A DNA stretch of 64,000 nucleotides from Actinomycetospora corticicola. Lineage in GTDB: Bacteria > Actinomycetota > Actinomycetes > Mycobacteriales > Pseudonocardiaceae. Position 1 is the stretch's first letter. Each line of letters begins with the position of its first letter. Both the position numbers and the translations under genes were made by a program. Location: the NCBI RefSeq assembly GCF_013409505.1, contig NZ_JACCBN010000001.1, positions 6,102,489 to 6,166,488 of the forward strand, read 5' to 3'. The notes under the pieces are model-generated. The model was not told where the DNA came from. It was given only the letters and a program-made list of their open reading frames with translations, and searched no databases. Shown in pieces: positions 55,880-64,000 of the stretch.

Positions 55880-57388
55880 GTGTGGACCGCTACCGACACG
55901 CGCCTGGTGATCACCGCGGCGACCGCCGTCGCGCTCGTGATCGTGCTGATCACCTCCCGGCTGCGACTGCACGCCTTCCCCGCCCTCATGGTCGGCTCGC
56001 TCGTGCTCGGGCTGGTCGCCGGACTGGGGCCGTCGAAGACGGTCGACGGGTTCACCGACGGCGTCGGCGGCACGCTCGGGGACGTCGGCGTGGTGCTCGG
56101 CCTCGGCACGATGCTCGGCAAGCTGCTCGCCGACTCCGGCGGTGCGGACCTGCTCGCCGACGCCCTGCTGCGCCGGTCGGGGCACCGGATGCTGCCGTGG
56201 GCGGTCGCGCTGCTCGCGATGGTGCTCGGGATCCCGCTCTTCTTCGAGATCGGCGTGGTGCTCGTGCTGCCGATCGTCTTCACCGTCGCGATGCGTCTCG
56301 ACCGGGAGCGCGGGCACGAGGGCGGCCGGGACGAGCAGGGCCGCTCGACGATCCTGCGCGTCGGCATCCCTGCCCTCGCCGGGCTGTCCGCCCTGCACGC
56401 CTTCATCCCGCCGCACCCGGGCCCGCTCGTCGCGATCGACGCGCTGGGCGCCGACCTGGGGCAGACCCTGCTGATCGGCATCGTCGTCGCGATCCCGACG
56501 GTGGCCGTGGCCGGTCCGCTCTTCGCCCACTACGCCGCGCGCTGGGCGCACGCCGAGCCGCCGGCGTCGCTGGTGCGCACCGCCGCCTCCCCGGAGCGTC
56601 AGCAGAGTGCCACCGCTGACGCCGGGCGCCAGCAGAGTGCCACCGCTGACGCCGGGCGCCAGCAGAGTGCCACCGCTGACGCCGGGTCCGAGCCGGGCGC
56701 CGACCCCGCCGATCGGCACCCGCCGCCCGGCCTCACCGCCACCCTCGTGACGATCCTGCTGCCCGTCGTCCTCATGCTCGTGCGGACCGTCGCCGACGTC
56801 GCCACCCCCGACGGGTCCCCGGTGCGCTCGGTCGCGGAGTTCGTCGGCGAGCCGATCGTCGCGCTGCTGCTCGCCCTGCTCCTCGCCACGTGGACCTTCG
56901 GCCTCCGCCGCGGCCTGTCCGGCTCCGAGGTGAGTTCGCTCGCCGCCGCCGGTCTCGTGCCCGCCGCGTCGATCCTCGTCATCATCGGCGCCGGCGGGGG
57001 CTTCAAGCAGGTCCTCGTCGACTCCGGCGTCGGCGACTCGCTCGCGAAGGCGGCCACGGGCGTCGGCGTCCCGGTCCTGCTGCTGGCCTGGTTCGTCGCC
57101 GTGCTCATCCGGCTCGCCACCGGGTCGGCGACCGTCGCGACGGTCACCGCCGCGGGCATCGTCGCGCCCGTCCTCGCCGCCGAGCCGTCCGCGTCGCCGG
57201 TGCTCGTCGCGCTCGCGATCGGGGCCGGCTCGGTGTTCTTCTCGCACGTCAACGACGCGGGCTTCTGGCTCGTCCGCGAGTATTTCGGCATGTCGGTCCG
57301 CGACACGTTCCGCACCTGGTCGGTCATGGAGACACTGGTGTCGGTCGTCGGCCTGCTCGCGGTGCTGGCGGCGAGCCTCGTTGTCTGA
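55880..57388 (+). CDS. gntP: GntP-family gluconate permease
   Basis: About 502 residues from GTG 55880, with GGGAAGG upstream. About 12 hydrophobic segments. Family motifs: GLGTMLGKLLADSGG (about residues 74-88), IPLFFEIGVVLVLPI (about residues 116-130) and the C-terminal FSHVNDAGFWLVREYFG (about residues 452-468). Imports gluconate or a related sugar acid. A central cytoplasmic loop at residues 240-269 is three exact or near-exact copies of RQQSATADAG, coded by tandem family B repeats. The gene is coupled to gntK. Confidence 0.93.
   Translation: MWTATDTRLVITAATAVALVIVLITSRLRLHAFPALMVGSLVLGLVAGLGPSKTVDGFTDGVGGTLGDVGVVLGLGTMLGKLLADSGGADLLADALLRRSGHRMLPWAVALLAMVLGIPLFFEIGVVLVLPIVFTVAMRLDRERGHEGGRDEQGRSTILRVGIPALAGLSALHAFIPPHPGPLVAIDALGADLGQTLLIGIVVAIPTVAVAGPLFAHYAARWAHAEPPASLVRTAASPERQQSATADAGRQQSATADAGRQQSATADAGSEPGADPADRHPPPGLTATLVTILLPVVLMLVRTVADVATPDGSPVRSVAEFVGEPIVALLLALLLATWTFGLRRGLSGSEVSSLAAAGLVPAASILVIIGAGGGFKQVLVDSGVGDSLAKAATGVGVPVLLLAWFVAVLIRLATGSATVATVTAAGIVAPVLAAEPSASPVLVALAIGAGSVFFSHVNDAGFWLVREYFGMSVRDTFRTWSVMETLVSVVGLLAVLAASLVV
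56597..56686. repeat. Family B tandem repeat (3 x 30 bp) inside gntP
   Basis: Three 30-bp units, starting at 56597, 56627 and 56657. Each contains CAGCAGAGTGCCACCGCTGA followed by CGCCGGG; only the first unit differs by one base. Each unit carries the family B hairpin, and the period of 10 codons keeps the frame. Confidence 0.85.
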
Positions 57389-58868
57389 GGCGGAGACCGT
57401 CCTCGCCGTCGACGTCGGCACCACCTCCACCAAGGCGGTCCTCTTCACGACGACGGGGGTGGTGCTGGGGGAGGGCGACCGCGGCTACCCGCTGGGCGAG
57501 CCGGAGCCCGGCGCCGCCGTGCAGGACCCGGAGACCATCTGGGAGGCGGTCGGTGACGCGGTGCGCGACGCGGCCGGCGGCACCCGCCCGGCCGTGGTCG
57601 CCCTCTCCGCGGCGATGCACGGGCTGCTCGGGGTCGACGACGGCGGGGATCCGGTCGGGCCGCTGCTCACCTGGGCCGACTCCCGGGCCGCCGGGGTGGC
57701 CGGCGAGATCCGCCGACGCGGCGACGCGCTCGCCCTGCACCGCCGGACCGGGACCCCCGTCCACTCGATGAGCCCGCTGGTCAAGCTCGCCTGGCTGCGT
57801 CGCGAGCGGCCCAGCCTGCACGCCGCGCCCGCACGCTTCGGCGGGGTGAAGGAGTTCGTCGTCGGCCGCGCGACCGGTGAGCGGGCGGCCGACGCGTCCT
57901 GCGCCTCCGGCACCGGGCTGATGGACCTGGAGCGGCGGTGCTGGGACGACGAGGCCCTGGACCTCGCGGGGCTCACGCCCGACCGGCTCGACCGGATCGT
58001 CGACACGACCGCCGTCGTCGGGAGCCTGACCGCGGCCGCGGCGCGGGAGTGGGACCTGCCGTCGGGAACACCGGTGGTGGCCGGGGCCGGGGACGGACCG
58101 CTGGCCAACCTCGGGCTCGGCGCCATCCGCCCCGGCGTGCTGGCCTGCTCGATCGGCACGAGCGGTGCCCTGCGGCTGGCGGTGGACCGTCCCGGGATCG
58201 ACCCGCGCGGCCGCCTGTTCTGCTACGAGCTCACCCCGCAGCGCTGGACGGTCGGCGGCGCCGTGACCAACGGGGGCGTGGTGCTCGACTGGGCGTCCGA
58301 GACGTTCGGCGCGGACCCCGACGAGCTGCTCGACGAGGCCGCCGCCGTCCCGGCCGGCGCCGACGGACTGCTGGCCATCCCGCACCTGCTCGCCGAGCGC
58401 GCCCCGCGCTGGGACGGCGGTCTCGGGGGGACGTTCCTCAACCTGCAGCGCTCCCACGGCCGCGGGCACCTGACCCGTGCCCTGCTCGAGGGGGTCTGCC
58501 TGCAGCTGCGCCTGGTGCTCGACTCGGTGCGCGACGCGGGGATGGCGGTCGAGGAGGTCCGGGCGACCGGGGGCTTCGCCCGCAGCCCGTTCTGGCGTCA
58601 GCTGCTCGCGGACGTGCTCGGGGTGCCGGTCGGGTTCACCGACGGGCACCAGGGCTCCGCGTACGGCGCGGCCCTGCTCGGCCTGCAGGGCGTCGGCCTG
58701 CTCGACGACGGGCCGGACGCCCTGGCGGACGTCGCGGACCGCGTCACGATCACCGAGACCCTGGAGCCGGGGCCGTCGGCCGACGCCTACACCCGTCGTC
58801 GGGACCTCGTGGAGCAGGTGCACGACCAGCTCGCCGACGTGGTCGGCGAGCTGCGTGCGTCCTCCTAG
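57381..58868 (+). CDS. gntK: Gluconokinase, FGGY family
   Basis: 495 residues from TTG 57381, which overlaps the gntP stop by 8 bases. FGGY motifs: VLAVDVGTTSTKAVLF (phosphate 1, residues 7-22), then MHGLLGVDDGG (about residues 79-89), GTSGALRLAVDRPG in the adenosine region, and EVRATGGFARSPFWRQLLADV (about residues 391-411). It phosphorylates gluconate to 6-phosphogluconate. The stop shares CTAG with the convergent acyltransferase gene. Confidence 0.92.
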   Translation: MSEAETVLAVDVGTTSTKAVLFTTTGVVLGEGDRGYPLGEPEPGAAVQDPETIWEAVGDAVRDAAGGTRPAVVALSAAMHGLLGVDDGGDPVGPLLTWADSRAAGVAGEIRRRGDALALHRRTGTPVHSMSPLVKLAWLRRERPSLHAAPARFGGVKEFVVGRATGERAADASCASGTGLMDLERRCWDDEALDLAGLTPDRLDRIVDTTAVVGSLTAAAAREWDLPSGTPVVAGAGDGPLANLGLGAIRPGVLACSIGTSGALRLAVDRPGIDPRGRLFCYELTPQRWTVGGAVTNGGVVLDWASETFGADPDELLDEAAAVPAGADGLLAIPHLLAERAPRWDGGLGGTFLNLQRSHGRGHLTRALLEGVCLQLRLVLDSVRDAGMAVEEVRATGGFARSPFWRQLLADVLGVPVGFTDGHQGSAYGAALLGLQGVGLLDDGPDALADVADRVTITETLEPGPSADAYTRRRDLVEQVHDQLADVVGELRASS

Positions 58869-60295
58869 CCGTCCGCGGCGTCGGCGACGTCCTCGAGCTC
58901 GACGAGCGACTCCTCGAGGTAGGTCAACAGCTTCTGCAGGCGCGGGACCGCACGGCGGTCGCCGGTGAGGCCGAACTCCATGTTGTCGGCGTAGGAGAAC
59001 ACCGTCATGTTGAGCGCCTGGCCGTCGAGCGGGATCGACACGGGGTAGAGGCCGGAGAGCTTCGCGCCCACCCAGTACAGCGGGTCCTTCGGGCCGGGCA
59101 CGTTCGAGATGATCAGGTTGAACCCGGGGTTGATCACCGACGACAGGCCCGGCACGGTCCCGAGGGGGAGCGGCGCGGCCACGGCCAGGGACAGGGCGGC
59201 GACGGCCATCGGGTCGCGCTGGTCGAGGTTGCCCTTGGCCGCCTTCGTCGAGGCCTTGATGCGCTCGAGCCGGACGCCGGGGTCGGGCTCGTCGGTCGCG
59301 AGGGTCACGAGGATCGCGCCGAGCTGGTTGCCCGAGCCGGTGGTGCCCAGCGACACCGGGAGGGCGGCGACGAGAGAGCGGTCGGGCAGCTCGTCGAGCT
59401 CGAGCATGTAGCGGCGCAGCGCGCCGGAGCACATGGCGAGCACGATGTCGTTGACCGTCGACCCGGTCCGCTCGCGCACCCGCTGGATGCGCTTGATCGG
59501 CCAGGACTCGGCGGCGAAGCGCCGGGCCCCGGTGATCGGCACGTTGAGCATGCTGTGCGGCGCCTCGAAGGGCAGCGCGGTGTCGCGGTGGGCGAGCCCC
59601 TCGTAGAAGGCGTTCGCGAGGACGGGCGCCACGCCGAGGGCGGAGTTCGTGGTGCGGACGGTGTCGGCGACCGCCGAGGCCACCGTCCGCGCGCTCTCGG
59701 TGACCGCCGAACCGACGCGCTCGAGGACGCCGGTCTCGCGCGTCGCCACCTCGGTGGACGGCTTCTTCTTCCGCGACCGCGGGTCGACCTGCCAGAACGG
59801 CGGCGTGTCGAGGTCCTCGGGGTCGGTGGAGAGCGTCTTCTGCAGGTGCCGCGCGCCCGTGACGCCGTCCATCATCGCGTGGTGGAACTTGAAGTAGGCG
59901 GCGAAGCGGTCGCCCTCCACACCCTCGATGAGGTGGAACTCCCACAGCGGCCGGTGCCGGTCGAGCAGGGTCCCGTGCAGGCGCGACACGAGCTCGAGGA
60001 GCTCACGGATGCGGCCCGGCCGCGGGAGCGCGGACAGCCGCACGTGGTACTCGAGGTCGAGGTCCTCGTCGGGCTCCCATGCCCACTGGCCGAGGGTGCC
60101 GACCGTGCGCACCGCGCGGCGCGCGAACAGGGGCGCCACCGTGCGGTCGGAGACCAGTCGGCGGTGCAGGTCGCTGAGGAAGTCCGGCCCGGCGTCCTCG
60201 GGCCGGTCGAACAGCAGCAGGGACCCCACGTGGGTCGGGTGCTCCCGGGACTCGGCCAGCAGGAACATCGAGTCCCGGAACGACATGACACCCAT
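58865..60295 (-). CDS. Wax ester synthase/diacylglycerol acyltransferase
   Basis: A 476-residue WS/DGAT-family protein that acylates a long-chain alcohol or diacylglycerol with acyl-CoA to make storage lipids. The catalytic motif is FKFHHAMMDGVTGA (HHxxxDG, about residues 134-147). The second conserved block is STVNDIVLAMCSGALRRY (about residues 278-295). The end block is LIISNVPGPKDPLYW (about residues 385-400). Typical of lipid-storing actinobacteria. Possibly linked to the acyl-CoA ligase and reductase genes at 15-19 kb, but they are not adjacent. Confidence 0.93.
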   Translation of the reverse strand: MGVMSFRDSMFLLAESREHPTHVGSLLLFDRPEDAGPDFLSDLHRRLVSDRTVAPLFARRAVRTVGTLGQWAWEPDEDLDLEYHVRLSALPRPGRIRELLELVSRLHGTLLDRHRPLWEFHLIEGVEGDRFAAYFKFHHAMMDGVTGARHLQKTLSTDPEDLDTPPFWQVDPRSRKKKPSTEVATRETGVLERVGSAVTESARTVASAVADTVRTTNSALGVAPVLANAFYEGLAHRDTALPFEAPHSMLNVPITGARRFAAESWPIKRIQRVRERTGSTVNDIVLAMCSGALRRYMLELDELPDRSLVAALPVSLGTTGSGNQLGAILVTLATDEPDPGVRLERIKASTKAAKGNLDQRDPMAVAALSLAVAAPLPLGTVPGLSSVINPGFNLIISNVPGPKDPLYWVGAKLSGLYPVSIPLDGQALNMTVFSYADNMEFGLTGDRRAVPRLQKLLTYLEESLVELEDVADAADG

Positions 60296-60393
60296 GCGAA
60301 ACCATCCTCACGCCGCGGCCCCTGTGCAGCGAAGGACGTCCCGCACGCGCCGGGGATGACGTCGACCTCACCGCGATCTTGGTGATGCCCGTC

Positions 60394-60822
60394 TCAGGTG
60401 TCCGTGAAACGGGCCAGGGCCGCATCGAGCTCGTCGAGCGAGCCCACCTCGACCCCGCCGCTGTGCCGCACCACGGCCCCGATCATGAGGTTGTAGCGCA
60501 GGCCCTCCTCGCCGCCCTGGCGCAGGTCGTTGCGGTAGGCGATCACCGGCCTGCCGTGCGCCGCGGCCCACGCCACCTCGATCACCGTCCCGTTGTCCGG
60601 CGGCTCCTGGTCCAGACAGGCGATCACGAGGTCCGACCGGTCCGCGATCGACGCGAGGTGCACGTCCCCGAGCGCGAGCCAGGGGTCGTCCCCGCTCGGC
60701 AGCTCGACGGCCCACGGGTCGATCACGTCGACGTGCCGCGTGATCACGGGCAGCAGCCGCTCGGTGTAGAAGAGCCTCGTGGACTCGGCGAACCCGTAGG
60801 GGCTGGCGACGTAGGCGATCAC
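60394..60822 (-). CDS. Nucleoside 2-deoxyribosyltransferase-like protein
   Basis: 142 residues from GTG 60822. Visible are VIAYVASPYGFAES (residues 1-14, the substrate loop with SP-x-G), SDLVIACLDQEPPDNGTVIE (about residues 63-82, with the Asp and the catalytic Glu in GTVxE) and WAAAHGRPVIAYRNDLR (about residues 84-100). These match the 2-deoxyribosyltransferase family used in nucleoside salvage and in sugar-nucleotide hydrolases. Preceded by a family A repeat. Confidence 0.8.
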   Translation of the reverse strand: MIAYVASPYGFAESTRLFYTERLLPVITRHVDVIDPWAVELPSGDDPWLALGDVHLASIADRSDLVIACLDQEPPDNGTVIEVAWAAAHGRPVIAYRNDLRQGGEEGLRYNLMIGAVVRHSGGVEVGSLDELDAALARFTDT

Positions 60823-60831
60823 GCCCCCACG

Positions 60832-60880
60832 CTGGCAGGAAAGCGTCGTTGCTGTCGTCCGGTGGCAGGAAGACCACATC
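60832..60880. repeat. Family A palindromic repeat, copy A6
   Basis: CTGGCAGGAAAGCGTCGTTG, then CTGTCGTCCGGTGGCAGGAA and GACCACATC. It lies in the divergent gap between the deoxyribosyltransferase-like and epimerase genes. It pairs best with A1. Confidence 0.7.
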
Positions 60881-60895
60881 GTCGGAGGAGACCTC

Positions 60896-61762
60896 GTGCG
60901 CGTGGTGATCACCGGGGCCGGTGGGTTCGTCGGCCGTCACGTCGCGCACGCCTTCCGGACGGCGGGTCATGCGGTCTCCGCGCTCACCCGCGCGGCTCTC
61001 GACGTGACCGACCCCGTGGCCGTCGGGCGGGCGGTCGCCGGGGCCGACGCCGTCTGCCACCTCGCCGCCCGGGTGCGGGTCCGCGAGTCGCGGGAGGACC
61101 CGGCCGGCTACTGGCGGACCAACCTCGACGGGACGCGCGCGGTGCTGGCGGCGTGCCCGGCGACCGCGCGGGTCGTGCTGGCCTCGACGGCCGCGGTGTA
61201 CGCGACGTCCGACGCGCCCGTCGCCGCGGACGCCCCGCTCGACCCGACCAGCCCCTACGCCGCGAGCAAGCTCGCCGCGGACCTCCTCGCGCGCGACCTC
61301 GCCGGGGCGGGAGGACCCGGCGTCGTGAGCCTCCGCGCCTTCAACGTGGCCGGGCCCGGTGACACCGACCCGTCCCGCGTGCTCCCGGCGCTCCTGTCCG
61401 GGCGCCCGTTCACGGTGAACGGCGACGGCTCGGCCGTGCGCGACTACCTGCACGTGGCCGACCTGGCCGACGCCTTCGTGGCGGCGGTCGACGCGGCCGA
61501 GCCGGGGACGTGGCGCGCGTACCCGGTCGGCTCCGGGCGGGGGACCTCGGTGGCGGAGCTCGTGGACGTGGTCGGGCACGTGACCGGGCGGGTCGTCCCG
61601 GTCCGGCACGGGCCCGCCGTCGCCGAGCCGGCCCGGTTGGTCGCCGACCACGCCCGTATCACCGCGGACACGGGGTGGCGGCCGTGGCGCTCCGAGCCGG
61701 AGCGGATCGTCACCGACGCGTGGGAGGACCTGCGGCGCCGCGCCGACCCGTCGTCGGGATGA
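60896..61762 (+). CDS. NAD-dependent epimerase/dehydratase
   Basis: 288 residues from GTG 60896. An extended SDR: GAGGFVGRHVA (cofactor loop, about residues 7-17), STAAVYA (Ser, about residues 99-105), and SPYAASKLAADLL (YxxxK, about residues 118-131), then FNVAGPGDTDPSR and VRDYLHVADLADAF, which are GalE/RmlB-like. It would interconvert sugar nucleotides. It is about 25 kb from the heptose cluster, so a role there is possible but unsupported. Divergent from the previous gene with a repeat between. Confidence 0.87.
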   Translation: MRVVITGAGGFVGRHVAHAFRTAGHAVSALTRAALDVTDPVAVGRAVAGADAVCHLAARVRVRESREDPAGYWRTNLDGTRAVLAACPATARVVLASTAAVYATSDAPVAADAPLDPTSPYAASKLAADLLARDLAGAGGPGVVSLRAFNVAGPGDTDPSRVLPALLSGRPFTVNGDGSAVRDYLHVADLADAFVAAVDAAEPGTWRAYPVGSGRGTSVAELVDVVGHVTGRVVPVRHGPAVAEPARLVADHARITADTGWRPWRSEPERIVTDAWEDLRRRADPSSG

Positions 61763-61766
61763 CGAC

Positions 61767-62402
61767 CTACGGGGGGCGCGGCCGGAGGTAGCCGGCGCCG
61801 GTGCCCCGCACCCGGGCCCCGTCGGCGACGCTGTGGCGGATGCCGTTGTAGACGAGGTCCCAGAGCTCGGGGTTGGCGTGGAGCGCGCCCGTCGGGGCCG
61901 TGGTCCGGTGCTCGTCGCGGTCGACGAGCGTGACCCAGTGCTGGCCCTGGCCGACGCCGACGACGATCTCGGTGAGCGTGTAGAGGTCGACGTGGATGCG
62001 TCCGTTCTGCAGGTAGTCGGCGCCGGCGGCGAGGTAGGTCCGGCGGATGCCGCGGACACCGAGGACGGCGAGCACCCCGAAGACCGCCCAGAGCCACCAG
62101 AAGCCGAGGACCCGGACGTCGACGAGCGCGCCGACGCCGAGCAGCCCGGCCAGCAGGCCGACGAAGACCAGGCTGTCGTAGTCGGTGCCGCGCTGGACCT
62201 CGAGGACCGGGCCGTACCCGGGCGGCGGGGGACGGACGCCGTCCGGCGGGGTGTCGTCGACGGCGAGGTGCAGGGTGCCGTGCACGGTCGACGCGGTGAT
62301 CGTCCAGCGGGGTGCCGCCGGCGGGCGGGGGAGCCCGGTGGCGGGGTCGGGGCGTGCGGGCAGCGGGCCCTCGCCGAGCCCCCAGGCGTCGGCGCGGCTC
62401 AC
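61767..62402 (-). CDS. Hypothetical two-helix membrane protein of a WXG100-type cluster
   Basis: 211 residues from GTG 62402. Two hydrophobic segments at about residues 85-100 and 105-122 (VFVGLLAGLLGVGAL; WWLWAVFGVLAVLG). The rest is soluble; the C-terminal half has YLQNGRIHVDLYTLTEIV and HRTTAPTGALHANPE. No family recognised. Overlaps the upstream gene by GTGA, so it belongs to the WXG100-type transcript. Confidence 0.7.
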   Translation of the reverse strand: MSRADAWGLGEGPLPARPDPATGLPRPPAAPRWTITASTVHGTLHLAVDDTPPDGVRPPPPGYGPVLEVQRGTDYDSLVFVGLLAGLLGVGALVDVRVLGFWWLWAVFGVLAVLGVRGIRRTYLAAGADYLQNGRIHVDLYTLTEIVVGVGQGQHWVTLVDRDEHRTTAPTGALHANPELWDLVYNGIRHSVADGARVRGTGAGYLRPRPP

Positions 62403-63499
62403 GTGACCCGGTCCTCGACGGTGTCCCAGTGGTCGCCGATGGCCCAGGAGACGGCGAAGCCGGCCCCGATCGCGACCAGGGTGGCCGGCCCACCGGCGAC
62501 GGCGAGCCCGGTGAGGGCCAGGACGCCGGCGGTGGTGGCGATCGAGGCGGCGGTCTGGGTGACGTTCTTGGCGGTCGCGGAGCCCACCGAGCGGCCTGCC
62601 GCGACGTCGACGCCGATCCCCAGCGCCGTGGTGCCGAGGCTCAGGTACGGGACGTTGCGCAGGACCGGCGCGGCCCGGCCCAGCAGGCCGGACGCCCCGT
62701 CGGGCAGGGGCGCGCTGCGGGCGCCCTCGAGCACCCGCCCGACGACGGGCCGGTCCTGCAGACCGAGCAGGAGGCGGCCGTTCGAGCCGGCCGCGGCGTC
62801 GGCCCGGGCGGCGAGGCGGCGGGCTTCCTCGTAGCGCGCGCGGGGATTCACCGAGCTCGCCCCGGGGGCGGCCGGCCCGACGTGGAGCGCCCGCTGCCAC
62901 TGCCGGGCCTGCTCCTCGTGGTGCGCCCCGACGCGCTTCCAGCCGTCGGCCACGCCGTGCAGGGTGGAGGCCGTGGCGAGTGGCACGAGGGCCCCGCGGT
63001 AGGCCCACGTGAACTGCGGGGAGTTCAGCAGGTCCGTCGACGGGGCGAGACCGGCCCGGAGCCGCTCCTGGGCCTCGAGGTAGCGGGCCCGGGCGTCGGT
63101 GGCGAGGGTGCCCGCCGCGGCGAAGGCGCGGCGATGCCGGTCCGTGCCGGAGGTGGGCTCACCGATGAGCTCGCCGTCCACCGGGAGACCGGCGTCGGCG
63201 GCGATCGCCCGGGCCCGCGCCATGGCGGCCTCGGCGGCGTCGACGTCACCGGCGTACTCGCTCAGCAGACGCGCGGCGTCCCGGGCGTCCCCGGCGACCC
63301 GGTCGCCGACGTCGCACAGCCGCCCGGTCCGGTCGCGGAACGCGTCGCCGGCGGCGCCCTCCCACCCGTCGGCGGACCGCCGGCGGGCGGCGTCGACCCC
63401 GGCCGCGGTGTCCTCGGCGTTCCGCCCGACGACGTCGAGCCACTGCGCCGTGGCCCGGCAGGACCCGGCGTCGGCGTCGATGGTCGTGTCGATGGGCAC
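62399..63499 (-). CDS. WXG-like protein with a glycine-rich hydrophobic C-terminal domain
   Basis: 366 residues from GTG 63499 (MPIDTTIDADAG). The N-terminal about 100 residues are helical with GWEGAAGDAFRDR (about residues 46-58), the W-x-G-x-A turn of type VII secretion substrates. A helical middle follows, and then the last 90 residues are hydrophobic and Gly/Ala-rich (LGTTALGIGVDVAAG; ASIATTAGVLALTGLAVAGGP; AGFAVSWAIGDHW), like the C-terminal domain of putative channel or toxin-partner proteins. Probably a type VII-secreted effector or its envelope partner. Confidence 0.75.
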   Translation of the reverse strand: MPIDTTIDADAGSCRATAQWLDVVGRNAEDTAAGVDAARRRSADGWEGAAGDAFRDRTGRLCDVGDRVAGDARDAARLLSEYAGDVDAAEAAMARARAIAADAGLPVDGELIGEPTSGTDRHRRAFAAAGTLATDARARYLEAQERLRAGLAPSTDLLNSPQFTWAYRGALVPLATASTLHGVADGWKRVGAHHEEQARQWQRALHVGPAAPGASSVNPRARYEEARRLAARADAAAGSNGRLLLGLQDRPVVGRVLEGARSAPLPDGASGLLGRAAPVLRNVPYLSLGTTALGIGVDVAAGRSVGSATAKNVTQTAASIATTAGVLALTGLAVAGGPATLVAIGAGFAVSWAIGDHWDTVEDRVT

Positions 63500-63502
63500 G
63501 GG

Positions 63503-63787
63503 TCAGGACCCGGCACCGAACGCGGACCGGGCGTGCGCGTCGCTGCTGCGGTAGGCGCCGGCGGCCGCGCGGGCCGATCCGGCCTCGACCACGGTGCCCT
63601 CGAGCAGCTCGGTCACCGACCGCGAGAGCGCGGCGACGAAGGCGACGACGTCACCGGTCACCGCCCCGGCCCGGGGGACGTCGCCGCCGCCCGCCGCCGT
63701 GGCGGCCAGGCGGGCGGTCGCGTCGTCGAGGGCGGCCGCGATCCCCTCGAGCTGCGCCACGTCGACGTCGAACCCGGGGGTGCTCAC
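63503..63787 (-). CDS. Small WXG100-like/ESX-type protein
   Basis: 94 residues from GTG 63787. All-helical, with VAQLEGIAAALDDATARLAA (residues 9-28) and SRSVTELLEGTVVEAGSA, ending in a Ser/Ala-rich tail. There is no clear WxG motif, but the length, GTG start and place beside the 366-residue WXG-like protein fit the small partners of type VII substrates. Overlaps the next gene by GTGA. Confidence 0.6.
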   Translation of the reverse strand: MSTPGFDVDVAQLEGIAAALDDATARLAATAAGGGDVPRAGAVTGDVVAFVAALSRSVTELLEGTVVEAGSARAAAGAYRSSDAHARSAFGAGS

Positions 63788-63998
63788 CGGTCGCCACCCC
63801 GGTGGCGCAGCTCCGCGGGGAGCTCCAGGCCTTCGACGACACCGTCCGCGCCGGTCGCGGCCAGGAGCGCCGGAAGCCGACCGGTCGGCACCGCCATCCA
63901 CGGTTGTGCGCCCCCGCACCGGGCCACCAGCTCCTCGACCGAGGCGTACACCGGCAGCGCGAGCCGGTCGTCGACCAGCCGTCGCAGCTCGCACACGG
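63784..63998 (-). CDS. SAV_915-like/SseB-type protein, possibly truncated by window end
   Basis: At least 70 residues with a possible start at GTG 63996; the frame is open to the window edge, so the true start may lie beyond it. Visible are LALPVYASVEELVARCGGAQPW and VPTGRLPALLAATGADGVVEG, matching the SseB/SAV_915-type fold that often neighbours WXG100 genes in actinobacteria. Coupled by GTGA to the small WXG-like gene. Confidence 0.6.
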   Translation of the reverse strand, partial: VCELRRLVDDRLALPVYASVEELVARCGGAQPWMAVPTGRLPALLAATGADGVVEGLELPAELRHRGGDR

Positions 63999-64000
63999 CC

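Overview
This window is chromosomal DNA of a very GC-rich actinobacterium. The evidence is frequent GTG starts, 4-nt start/stop overlaps, a WhiB-family regulator, the proteasome activator Bpa, oligoribonuclease, SigB/SigF-type sigma factors with partner-switching proteins, and WXG100-like type VII secretion genes. The gene mix resembles Pseudonocardiaceae (Pseudonocardia or Actinomycetospora type), but I could not run a taxonomic search, so this is an impression.

Region 1 (1 to about 12,850) is the end of an integrative element. It holds a MobF-type relaxase/helicase (5' end outside the window), small hypothetical genes, a strikingly lower-GC DUF6119/TIGR04141 gene, an AlbA_2/Schlafen-like gene, a gene remnant, an ECF sigma factor with a small downstream gene, and a tyrosine integrase next to tRNA-Lys(CTT). 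A roughly 150-bp element occurs twice here (7223-7372 and 10332-10483). Its better copy contains a 53-nt segment that can fold into a fully paired four-way junction with three GNA triloops. tRNA-His follows outside the element.

Region 2 (13-24 kb) is ordinary chromosome: cupin protein, orn, acyl-CoA dehydrogenase-like proteins, an acyl-CoA ligase coupled to a double-SDR oxidoreductase, an AraC regulator divergent from a dehydrogenase-like gene, an ATP-dependent DNA ligase and a DUF1206 membrane protein.

Region 3 (23.8-36.3 kb) combines a minus-strand rsbW-sigF-GT9-DUF1206 operon, preceded by a SigF-type promoter, with a plus-strand heptose cluster: gmhB, GT9, two GT4 enzymes, gmhA, an HldE-like protein, an SDR, a second HldE and a GT2. 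Together these could make ADP-heptose and attach it to a cell-surface glycan, which is unusual for a Gram-positive lineage.

Region 4 (36-46 kb) holds malQ, recQ, topoisomerase IB, a STAS-HATPase fusion, bpa, whiB and a second STAS/RsbW/SigF module.

Region 5 (45.8-55.7 kb) is a complete selenocysteine unit: selB, selA, a permease, NrfD-type subunit, iron-sulfur subunit, a formate dehydrogenase with an in-frame UGA followed by a bSECIS hairpin, and selC (tRNA-Sec).

Region 6 (55.8-64 kb) holds gluconate permease and kinase, a wax ester synthase/DGAT, a deoxyribosyltransferase-like protein, an epimerase and the start of a WXG100-type cluster that runs out of the window.

At least four families of short interspersed repeats (called A to D here) are scattered through the chromosomal part. 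Some have entered coding sequence in frame: in GntP, in one GT9 protein, and at the C terminus of SelA.
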